From contig JACZST010000090.1 of the NCBI GenBank assembly GCA_022574065.1, forward strand, positions 1 through 7,487: a stretch of 7,487 bases of DNA. Reading direction: 5' to 3'. Positions within the stretch are counted from its first letter, which is position 1. Each line of letters begins with the position of its first letter. The stretch is from Acidobacteriota bacterium. Its GTDB lineage: Bacteria; Actinomycetota; Acidimicrobiia; Spongiisociales; UBA5794. The notes beneath the pieces were generated by a model. It saw only the letters and a list, made by a program, of their open reading frames with translations, was not told where the DNA came from and did not search any database. The position numbers were made by a program, and so were the translations under genes. Positions 1-4,742 of this stretch are shown piece by piece.

Positions 1-76
1 AGGTCCGGGTTTTCTGTGGTCCACCCTCCCGGCAAGTGCGTGCCACCCCTGTCCGTCTAGTAGGAGGAGGGAGGCT
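1..76 (+). other. Probable left-end leader of the IS110 remnant
   Basis: This is the noncoding sequence directly ahead of the IS110 transposase start. In IS110-group elements the upstream noncoding end is known to carry the bridge RNA that guides target and donor recognition. Only 76 bases are inside the window and I could not define an RNA fold or the element boundary, so a bridge-RNA remnant is a possibility raised by context, not something shown. Confidence 0.25.
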
Positions 77-247
77 ATGACCATCGTAGGAACCAACCAT
101 GATGCCGTCATCGGCGGTGTCGATACCCATGCCGATGTGCATGTGACTGCAGCGGTGAACCACGTCGAGGGTGTGTACGGCATCGAAGCGTGCCCCACTA
201 CCCAGAACGGGTATCGCCAGTTGATGTCGTGGCTGCTGTCACACGGC
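77..247 (+). pseudogene. IS110-family transposase, N-terminal fragment
   Basis: Truncated start of an IS110-type transposase, the DEDD (RuvC-like) recombinase of IS110 insertion sequences. The ATG has a strong purine-rich Shine-Dalgarno tract just upstream (62-74). Residues 11-24 contain the VIGGVDTHAD block typical of the family, and D16 would be the first catalytic Asp. The stretch around PTTQNGYRQLMSWLLSHG also follows the family N-terminus. Recognisable homology ends at about residue 57, near base 247. The frame stays open to 412 but reads through unrelated sequence antisense to the neighbouring lipoprotein gene. The rest of the RuvC domain and the C-terminal Tnp/Ser domain are missing, so this is not functional. 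Family assignment is from recalled motifs and is fairly secure; the exact break point is approximate. Confidence 0.8.
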
Positions 248-350
248 TTCAGGAATCGTCGTCGCGGTGAGCAGGATCGAACGAAGCTTGTCGCAGTTCC
301 ACAGTTCGTAGAGCCGGTAGAGCAGCATTTCGACCTGAGCCCAAGCCGAC
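248..350. other. Unassigned gap between IS110 remnant and lipoprotein 3' end
   Basis: No gene is supported here. A 75-codon minus-strand frame crosses it (239-466), but most of that frame is a shadow of the lipoprotein gene and it resembles nothing I know. The heptamer GTAGAGC occurs twice (308-314 and 317-323), which is probably chance. One edge of this stretch is where IS110 homology stops. Confidence 0.5.
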
Positions 351-995
351 TCACCAATGCCGGTTTGGATCGTTCCAGTACGCGTTCTCCGGATCGTCGA
401 CACCATCGATGAGACCCTGCACGTAGCTCTCGAAGAAGTCACTGCGGTCCAGGGCCTCGAGCGCATTCAACTGGTCATACATGCAGGCAAGCTCGCTGTC
501 CCGGCCCGTGTAGGGCTCGCCCTCCGAATACAGTCTGCTGTGACAGGAGTCGTGCACGATCGTCCCCGCATACCACACGACCTGTTCGTCGCGGCTAAAG
601 CCGGGTGCGTAGGCGGTTTCCTGACCGACGAGGTAGGTCTTCGTGAACACGTCCATCCCCGAGCCGGCATCGACGGCCTCGATGACGTCGATGTAGGCGA
701 CCACCTGGGCGTACCCATCGGGCGCATCCGCGGCAAGGAGCTCGAGCGTCGCCGAGGTGTGCGTGCTGAACTCCTCGTCACCGACGACGACGATGGTGGT
801 GGCGGCGACAGTCGTCGTTGTTGTCTCCGCCGCTCTCGAGGTGGTGAGGGCCGTGGTGGTCGTCGACGACGAGGTCGTGGTGGCGGCGGTCGTTGTCGTC
901 TGCTGAGCGGTAACGGTGACGTCGGGCGCGGCCGACCCACCGCACGCGGCGAGGAGCACCGCGACAAGGAAACTACCGGCAGCGATTCTTGTCAC
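351..995 (-). CDS. Secreted lipoprotein with Thr-rich stalk and HDxxH domain
   Basis: A 214-residue protein starting at GTG (993-995), chosen because AGGGAGGTGA lies 7 nt upstream; the frame stays open further upstream but without a better site. Residues 1-17 are a lipoprotein signal peptide ending in the lipobox LAAC, with C18 as the acylated Cys. Residues 33-63 are almost pure Thr/Ser/Ala, a flexible stalk that holds the domain away from the membrane. The folded part (about 72-214) contains TIVHDSCHSRLY, giving H148-D149-S150-C151-H152, then E168 and C171 in GRDSELACMYDQ. Two His on one helix followed by a downstream Glu resembles a zincin-type metal site, with Asp where HExxH has Glu. C151 and C171 could form a disulfide. 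Metal binding and hydrolase activity are inferences. The gene is divergent from the next gene and ends about 100 bases from the IS110 remnant. Confidence 0.85.
   Translation of the reverse strand: MTRIAAGSFLVAVLLAACGGSAAPDVTVTAQQTTTTAATTTSSSTTTTALTTSRAAETTTTTVAATTIVVVGDEEFSTHTSATLELLAADAPDGYAQVVAYIDVIEAVDAGSGMDVFTKTYLVGQETAYAPGFSRDEQVVWYAGTIVHDSCHSRLYSEGEPYTGRDSELACMYDQLNALEALDRSDFFESYVQGLIDGVDDPENAYWNDPNRHW
807..899 (-). repeat. Low-complexity Thr/Ser-coding tract
   Basis: About 31 codons encode runs of Thr with Ser and Ala in the lipoprotein stalk. The coding strand is rich in ACx triplets but the codons vary, so this is protein-level low complexity, not a pure microsatellite. Such tracts often change length between strains. 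Confidence 0.75.
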
Positions 996-1002
996 GAGGC
1001 TG

Positions 1003-1010
1003 TCACCTCC
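1003..1010 (-). promoter_or_regulatory. Shine-Dalgarno of the HDxxH lipoprotein
   Basis: On the minus strand this reads GGAGGTGA, a near-perfect anti-16S match 7 nt from the GTG at 995. It decides the start over the 21-codon upstream extension of the frame. Confidence 0.8.
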
Positions 1011-1079
1011 CTGTGTCGCAACGCTACCCATCACCCGATCGACGCGGCCGCAGGTCACCCAGACCGGCTCCGCGGTTGC

Positions 1080-1085
1080 CAGAAT
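1080..1085 (+). promoter_or_regulatory. Candidate -10 hexamer CAGAAT, leaderless arrangement
   Basis: CAGAAT ends 6 nt before the ATG at 1092, the distance expected when transcription starts at or next to the start codon. No Shine-Dalgarno is visible for this gene and no clear -35 box is seen. It is the weakest of the four such sites because it lacks the initial T of TAnnnT. Confidence 0.3.
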
Positions 1086-1091
1086 CGGGCG

Positions 1092-1688
1092 ATGCGGGTC
1101 GAAGAGGCGGTGACGGCCATAACCGAAGCCGTGGAATCAGAAGGGCTGCTGCTGGTACATGACCAACGCCTCCCCTCGGTAACGGCGCTCATCGCCGGAG
1201 AACCGGTTCGGGGATCGTGGTGGGCCCATCCCCTCAGCAACGTGATCTACAACGCGCTCGGTGAGCTCGACGACCGCTTCGCCACCTGCAAGCTGGTTGC
1301 GGGCAAGCTCACCCTGATCGCCCCCCGACTGTGGGCAGACCTCGTTGCTGTCGGCGCGGGTCGGCGGCGATGGCAGCTCGATGCGCTCTCCGGGGCAGAT
1401 CTTGCATTGCTGGACCGTGTGGCCTCGGCCGCCGACCCCATCCTTCTCGACCGTCCGGAACTGAGAGCGGCGGGCAAGCGCCTGGAGGAGAAGCTCCTCG
1501 TGACCTCGGAGGGAGTGCACACCGAGGATGGTCATCACCTCAAGGCACTCACCTCATGGGAGGCGTGGGCCAGCAACCGCCGGGTGATAGGGCCGCTCCC
1601 CGATCCAGACGTGGCCGCGGCGAGTTTCGAGGCCATCGTGGAGGGATGGCAACCCGGTACTGCCGCCCTCCTCCCCTGGCACGACTGA
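1092..1688 (+). CDS. Conserved hypothetical protein, GSWWxHP motif
   Basis: A 198-residue soluble-looking protein with no signal peptide or membrane helix. ATG 1092 is chosen because protein-like composition begins there; the open frame upstream is antisense to the lipoprotein gene. Visible blocks are LLLVHDQRLPSVTALIAGEP (19-38), GSWWAHP (41-47), a Lys/Thr-rich strand pair KLVAGKLTLIAPRLW (67-81), and a C-terminal helical part with VHTEDGHHLKALTSWEAWA (142-160). The order resembles a family of roughly 200-residue bacterial proteins I have seen only as uncharacterised; I do not recall a named domain. The motifs are conserved-looking, which argues for a real gene. It lies 56 bases ahead of the ClC gene on the same strand, but that gene appears to have its own promoter. 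Function unknown. Confidence 0.75.
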   Translation: MRVEEAVTAITEAVESEGLLLVHDQRLPSVTALIAGEPVRGSWWAHPLSNVIYNALGELDDRFATCKLVAGKLTLIAPRLWADLVAVGAGRRRWQLDALSGADLALLDRVASAADPILLDRPELRAAGKRLEEKLLVTSEGVHTEDGHHLKALTSWEAWASNRRVIGPLPDPDVAAASFEAIVEGWQPGTAALLPWHD

Positions 1689-1694
1689 CCCACC

Positions 1695-1706
1695 GACGGG
1701 CCCGTC
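1695..1706. repeat. 12-bp perfect palindrome between two genes
   Basis: GACGGGCCCGTC is a gapless perfect palindrome in the 56-base gap ahead of the ClC gene, about 26 bases upstream of its candidate -10 hexamer. It could be an operator half-pair or chance in GC-rich DNA. Confidence 0.4.
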
Positions 1707-1731
1707 CATGGAGGCGCACCAGAAGATTCGG

Positions 1732-1737
1732 TAGGGT
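1732..1737 (+). promoter_or_regulatory. Candidate -10 hexamer TAGGGT, leaderless arrangement
   Basis: TAGGGT is followed by CACCGCC and then the GTG start of the ClC gene at 1745. The 7-nt spacing fits transcription starting at the GTG. The spacer is identical to that of the gene starting at 5697. No good -35 box is seen. Confidence 0.45.
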
Positions 1738-1744
1738 CACCGCC

Positions 1745-2989
1745 GTGCTTCCACTCGACGAGCGCTGGTACCGGCGGCTGCTTGGGTACGCCTTCCCGAT
1801 CGGGCTTGCTGCCGGGGTGCTGGCCCTCCTCTTCACCGAGGTGACGGAGACCGGGAGCGGGCTGTTCTTCGCTGACGCCGGCACGGATTGGTGGTCGGGC
1901 GAGTGGTGGTGGATCCCGCTGATCGCAGCCGGCGGGCTCGTCGTCGCCTCCCTCCGTCGCTGGCTGGCGGTCCCGGAAGAGGTACCGGGAGCCATAGCCT
2001 TCGCCCAACAGGCATGGGTCGACCCCGCCAGTGGCCCGCGCCTGGTCCTGGTGTCGGCCGTTTCGCTGGTCGTCGGCGCCAGCCTCGGACCTTCGTTCGG
2101 GCTGATCCTGATGGGTGGTGCGCTGGGCTCCTGGATCATTTCGCGGATGGGCAGCGACGACGGCGAGGCCAAGCACGAGTACGCGCTGACCGGGATGGCG
2201 GGAGGCTTGGGATCGGCGTTCAGCGCCCCGTTGTTTGCCGTCGTGCTCACCACAGAGTTGTCTCCCACCGAGAAGGGCCGGTATGTCGCCGCGTTCATCC
2301 CCCAGCTGATCGCGGCGACACTCGGATTCGTCGTCTTCTTCGGGGTCACCAGTCGCACCCTCTTGAACGCCTACGAGGTCCCCTCGTATACGTTCGATTT
2401 CGTCGATCTGCTGGTCGGGCTCCTGCTCGGTGGGTTCGCCGCGGTGACTCTCGGCGCCGTCTTGGTCATCAACGGAGCGGTGGTCCGGGCCGCGGCTCTG
2501 GTCACCAACCCTTGGCTGCGCGGATTGGTCGGTGGGGCGCTGGTGGGTCTCATCGCCGTTGCGCTCCCGTTGACCCTGACCTCGGGGAGCGCACAGCTCG
2601 GAACCGTCATCCAGAACGCGACCGTGTTCAGCATCGGGTTTGTAGCTGCGGTACTGGTCGCCAAGATCCTCGCCGTCGCGCTGAGTCTGTCCGCGGGCTT
2701 CCTCGGGGGCAACGTCTTCCCGATGATCTTTATCGGTGGCACGGCCGGGGTCTTGGTCCATCTCCTCATCCCCGACATACCGCTATCGCTCTCGGTGGCG
2801 GCGATGATGGCGGCCGTCCCCGGCGCGTTCCTCAGTGCACCGCTGAGCCTGACGTTGATCGCAGCCGCCACGGTCGGGCTCGACCCCGGCGCCGTCATCC
2901 CGGTGACGGTGGCGGTGGTCACCGCCTATCTCGTCTTCTCGATCGTCAGATACCTGGTGGCGCGCCGCTCCGAGGCAGCTCCGACGTGA
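1745..2989 (+). CDS. ClC-family chloride channel/transporter homologue, divergent
   Basis: A 414-residue polytopic membrane protein of the ClC superfamily, which moves chloride or similar anions, in many members as an H+ antiporter. GTG 1745 starts just before the first hydrophobic helix and sits behind a leaderless-type hexamer. Family features are FSAPLFAVVL (159-168, matching the FNAPLAG region) and the C-terminal half-site GGNVFPMIFIGGTAG (321-335), followed by SAPLSL (364-369). Several key sites differ from E. coli ClC. GREGP is ASLGP (112-116), putting L114 at the external gating Glu148. FIIEE is LTTEL (168-172), putting L172 at the internal Glu203. The GSGIP filter is not recognisable (nearby VPEEVPGA, 76-83), and the region of Tyr445 reads GLDPGAVIP. 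The alignment is by eye and could slip by a residue. No cytosolic CBS domains are present. Transport is likely; coupling to protons is doubtful. Confidence 0.88.
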   Translation: MLPLDERWYRRLLGYAFPIGLAAGVLALLFTEVTETGSGLFFADAGTDWWSGEWWWIPLIAAGGLVVASLRRWLAVPEEVPGAIAFAQQAWVDPASGPRLVLVSAVSLVVGASLGPSFGLILMGGALGSWIISRMGSDDGEAKHEYALTGMAGGLGSAFSAPLFAVVLTTELSPTEKGRYVAAFIPQLIAATLGFVVFFGVTSRTLLNAYEVPSYTFDFVDLLVGLLLGGFAAVTLGAVLVINGAVVRAAALVTNPWLRGLVGGALVGLIAVALPLTLTSGSAQLGTVIQNATVFSIGFVAAVLVAKILAVALSLSAGFLGGNVFPMIFIGGTAGVLVHLLIPDIPLSLSVAAMMAAVPGAFLSAPLSLTLIAAATVGLDPGAVIPVTVAVVTAYLVFSIVRYLVARRSEAAPT

Positions 2990-3017
2990 GGTTCCGATCG
3001 GTGTCGACGGTGGTGGG

Positions 3018-3341
3018 CTAGACCCCGCGGTTGGCGATCGCGGTCTCGTTGTACGGCTCGATCATGATGCACTCCCCCGGGCACTCCTCGGCGGCCTCGA
3101 TCACATCGTCGATCTGCGCGTCTGGCACCCTGGCGACGCCGCGAGCACCCTCCGGTCCATGGCCTGGGGCGTCTTCGGCGTCGAAGAAGAGGTCGGCACC
3201 GAAGTGATTGGCCTGCTCCTTGACCGTCCACAACCCATCGTCGCGGCCGATGAAGACGTCGGGAGCGATCTCCTCACAGATGCCGTCCCCGGTACACAGA
3301 TCCTGGTCGATCCAGACCATCAATTTTGTCGCTGTCGCCAT
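3018..3341 (-). CDS. Ferredoxin with CxxDxxC cluster motif
   Basis: A 107-residue small iron-sulfur electron carrier. The core WIDQDLCTGDGICEEIAPDVF (10-30) is the standard single-cluster ferredoxin start, and ECPGEC (86-91) supplies the last ligand. Likely ligands are C16, C22 and C87, with D19 at the position of the fourth Cys. This CxxDxxC pattern is the one in Pyrococcus furiosus ferredoxin, where Asp ligates a 4Fe-4S cluster that can convert to 3Fe-4S. The second disulfide Cys of that protein is Ala here (A26), while C91 is extra. Between the two halves there are 64 residues, well over the usual spacing, with an inserted segment around 41-75 rich in Gly, Asp and Glu. It is downstream of the HTH gene with a 9-nt gap; its AAGGA Shine-Dalgarno overlaps that gene's TAA stop, indicating translational coupling. 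The redox partner is unknown. Confidence 0.88.
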   Translation of the reverse strand: MATATKLMVWIDQDLCTGDGICEEIAPDVFIGRDDGLWTVKEQANHFGADLFFDAEDAPGHGPEGARGVARVPDAQIDDVIEAAEECPGECIMIEPYNETAIANRGV

Positions 3342-3350
3342 TCGTGATCC

Positions 3351-3671
3351 TTAACTCAGCAGTTCGAGCCCTTGCGTGTAGTGCGCAAGGCCCTCGACCT
3401 GACGGATGTACTTCGGGCCTCTCCGGAACCGCACTGCGATCTCATCGTGGCTCTCCCCGTCGGCGCGGAGGGCCAGTACTCGCGCCCCCAAGGCAGTCGG
3501 GGATCGTCGCGCCGACCGGCCCCTGCGCGGGATCTCGGTCCACACGATCACCCTCTCGACGTGGCTAGGACTGCGATCGATGCGCCTGGCGATCTCATCG
3601 ATATGCACCCCCTCGTCTCGCATAGCGAGAACCCGGCGCTCTACAGGACGCAGCTTGGCGGGCTCGGTCAT
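3351..3671 (-). CDS. Small protein with two tandem helix-turn-helix repeats
   Basis: A 106-residue protein made of two copies of one helical unit. Repeat 1 (13-41) includes RVLAMRDEG and DEIARRIDRSP; repeat 2 (64-92) includes RVLALRADG and DEIAVRFRRGP. Fourteen of the 29 aligned positions are identical, so this is an internal duplication. Each unit resembles the helix-turn-helix of sigma factor region 4 or LuxR-type DNA-binding domains (LxxxG, then a D/E-E-I-A first helix and an R-x-P turn). A basic linker (49-57) joins them. ATG 3671 is chosen over the longer frame because GAGGAG sits 6 nt upstream and the N-terminal extension has no coding character. It is the first gene of a two-gene unit with the ferredoxin and is divergent from the cNMP-binding gene. 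A role as DNA-binding regulator, perhaps of its own divergent region, is inferred. Confidence 0.82.
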   Translation of the reverse strand: MTEPAKLRPVERRVLAMRDEGVHIDEIARRIDRSPSHVERVIVWTEIPRRGRSARRSPTALGARVLALRADGESHDEIAVRFRRGPKYIRQVEGLAHYTQGLELLS

Positions 3672-3722
3672 ACGGCTCTCCTCGTGTCTCCACCTAACGG
3701 TAGCGGGCCCGTGGTTTGTTGT

Positions 3723-3743
3723 GGCGCCCGATCGGGAGGCGCC
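3723..3743. promoter_or_regulatory. Candidate operator: GGCGCC arms around a palindrome
   Basis: Two GGCGCC hexamers (3723-3728 and 3738-3743) form an inverted repeat; each is itself palindromic, so they are also direct repeats. The 10-base perfect palindrome CCCGATCGGG (3727-3736) overlaps the left arm and fills most of the centre. It sits about 20 bases upstream of each flanking -10 candidate, a typical operator position. A binding protein is not identified; the adjacent tandem-HTH product is the obvious candidate. Confidence 0.45.
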
Positions 3744-3764
3744 GACCCCCCAAGGCTCCACTGC

Positions 3765-3770
3765 TACTCT
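3765..3770 (+). promoter_or_regulatory. Candidate -10 hexamer TACTCT, leaderless arrangement
   Basis: TACTCT lies 6 nt before the GTG of the cNMP-binding gene, and no Shine-Dalgarno is present in that interval. It matches the actinobacterial TAnnnT -10 pattern and supports GTG 3777 as the start. Confidence 0.45.
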
Positions 3771-3776
3771 CGGACG

Positions 3777-4217
3777 GTGACCACCGCTACCCATGCAGCA
3801 TTGAGGGCGGTTCCACTGTTCGCTGCGCTCGACGATGATGCACTTGGCCACGTCGCCGCGGTAGCCACCGAGTTCGAGTGTGCACACTCGCACGTGCTCA
3901 CCGAACGCGGTCAGCCCGGCGCCGGTCTCTTCATCATCGAAGAGGGTACGGTTTCGGTGTTCTTGCCAGCGGGAGGAGTCCTGGAGCGCGGCCCAGGGGA
4001 CTTTGTCGGCGAGCTGTCACTGTTGACCGACACTCCGCGCACCGCCAGGGTCTCGTGCACCTCTCATGTCCGCGGTCTGGCGATCAGTCGTACCGATTTC
4101 GCTCAACTGCTTGAACGAGAGCCGTCGATCGCCCTCTCCATGCTTGCTGAGGTAGCCCGGCGCCTCACCGAGGACGCCCTCCCCTACAAACCCGCCCCCG
4201 CGTCAAAGCCTCATTGA
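3777..4217 (+). CDS. Single-domain cyclic nucleotide-binding protein
   Basis: A 146-residue protein that is essentially one cNMP-binding (CRP/cap-type) beta-barrel. The opening VPLFAALDDDALGHVA (12-27) is the usual N-terminal helix region; LFIIEEGTVSVFL (51-63) is the central strand pair; and GPGDFVGELSLLTDTPRTARV (72-92) is the phosphate-binding cassette, with E79 in the GEL motif and R88 where the ligand phosphate is held. Both key residues are kept, so cAMP or cGMP binding is plausible. There is no DNA-binding domain and no channel or kinase domain; the remaining C-terminal helix runs from about 105 to 133, then a Pro/Lys-rich tail. It must therefore act through a partner or as a nucleotide sink or adaptor. 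GTG 3777 is chosen from the -10 spacing and domain start. The next gene follows after 37 bases on the same strand. Confidence 0.88.
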   Translation: MTTATHAALRAVPLFAALDDDALGHVAAVATEFECAHSHVLTERGQPGAGLFIIEEGTVSVFLPAGGVLERGPGDFVGELSLLTDTPRTARVSCTSHVRGLAISRTDFAQLLEREPSIALSMLAEVARRLTEDALPYKPAPASKPH

Positions 4218-4234
4218 CTCCGATAGGCTTTGAC
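4202..4234 (+). repeat. Perfect 10-bp inverted repeat around the cNMP gene stop
   Basis: GTCAAAGCCT (4202-4211) and AGGCTTTGAC (4225-4234) are exact reverse complements separated by 13 bases. The TGA stop of the cNMP-binding gene is inside the loop. RNA would form a stable hairpin, but no U-tract follows, so a classic intrinsic terminator is unlikely. It may be a U-less terminator, a processing or attenuation site before the next gene, or a DNA operator. Confidence 0.6.
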
Positions 4235-4254
4235 TTCGCGACCTCGAGGATCCC

Positions 4255-4686
4255 ATGACTGAAGACACCAGCCCTCCCGGCACCATCCACGACAAGGTAC
4301 GAGCCGAGACGGTCAACATCACCCAGGGTGGCGCCGCTCAGGTCACCGCAGGCACCGTGACGATCAAGCAGGGCGGTGCCCAGAACGTTTCCAGCGCCCT
4401 TACCGACATCACCCAGGGCGCCGCCCTGATCATCGAGTCCGAGCAGACGACGCTCAACGCCTCTGCTGCCGCCGTCGTTGTCACCGAACATGCCACCGTC
4501 GACCAATCGCGGATCGGCATCCTGATGGCGAACACCGTCAACGCGCGCGACTCGAAGATCGGGGTCGTGCTCGGCGGCGAGATCGAAGGCCGCCCCGACA
4601 TTGCCCTCGACGGGCGGTTCGCCGCCATCATCGGGGCGTCGCTGGCTGTTACCTGGTTCGCGCTGCGGCGGCTGTTTCGTTCGTAG
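4255..4686 (+). CDS. Small beta-solenoid-like protein with C-terminal membrane anchor
   Basis: A 143-residue protein. ATG 4255 has GAGGA upstream. Residues 17-108 are short repeats of about 14-17 residues in which a V/I-x-I strand is followed by a Q-G-G-A-like turn: VNITQGGAAQV, VTIKQGGAQNV, TDITQGAALII, then the more diverged VVVTEHATV, IGILMANTV and IGVVLGGEI. Alternating hydrophobic residues with Gly turns suggest a parallel beta-helix. Residues 122-137 form one hydrophobic helix ending in the basic tail RRLFRS, so the repeats are probably cytosolic and the protein tail-anchored or C-terminally anchored. There is no signal peptide. I have seen similar QGGA-repeat proteins only as hypotheticals; resemblance to bactofilin-type scaffolds is structural guesswork. 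It follows the cNMP-binding gene by 37 bases and may share its transcript unless the hairpin in between terminates. Confidence 0.75.
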   Translation: MTEDTSPPGTIHDKVRAETVNITQGGAAQVTAGTVTIKQGGAQNVSSALTDITQGAALIIESEQTTLNASAAAVVVTEHATVDQSRIGILMANTVNARDSKIGVVLGGEIEGRPDIALDGRFAAIIGASLAVTWFALRRLFRS

Positions 4687-4742
4687 CATCGCACTCCCCG
4701 ACCCCTGCCTGAGGAGGTAGATTCCCGGCCGGAAATGATCGC

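Larger units (their letters stand above)
3672..3776. promoter_or_regulatory. Divergent promoter region with strong dyad
   Basis: This 105-base gap separates the HTH gene (leftward) from the cNMP-binding gene (rightward). For the leftward unit, TACCGT on the minus strand (3697-3702) is a possible -10. For the rightward gene, TACTCT at 3765-3770 lies 6 nt before the GTG. Between them is the dyad at 3723-3743. The layout suits shared control by one regulator. Confidence 0.45.

Noticed and set aside
239..466. Minus-strand 75-codon frame downstream of the lipoprotein
   Set aside because: Mostly overlaps the lipoprotein in another frame; no start signal and no recognisable motif.
780..905. Possible microsatellite or CRISPR-like repeat in the GTC/GTG-rich tract
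   Set aside because: The periodicity is explained by Thr/Ser codons of the lipoprotein stalk; there are no spacers.
357..1091. Long plus-strand open frame ahead of ATG 1092
   Set aside because: It is antisense to the HDxxH lipoprotein, whose signal peptide, lipobox and Shine-Dalgarno are clear; its composition is Arg/Gly-rich shadow sequence.
1535..2761. 408-codon minus-strand open frame
   Set aside because: Antisense to the ClC gene, with Gln/Arg/Asp/Gly-rich content and no membrane or domain features; a GC-rich shadow.
1888..3021. 377-codon plus-strand open frame
   Set aside because: Arg-rich shadow of the ClC gene in another frame with no recognisable domain.
3672..3893. N-terminal extension of the tandem-HTH frame
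   Set aside because: It crosses the divergent promoter dyad and the cNMP gene start; ATG 3671 has a proper Shine-Dalgarno.
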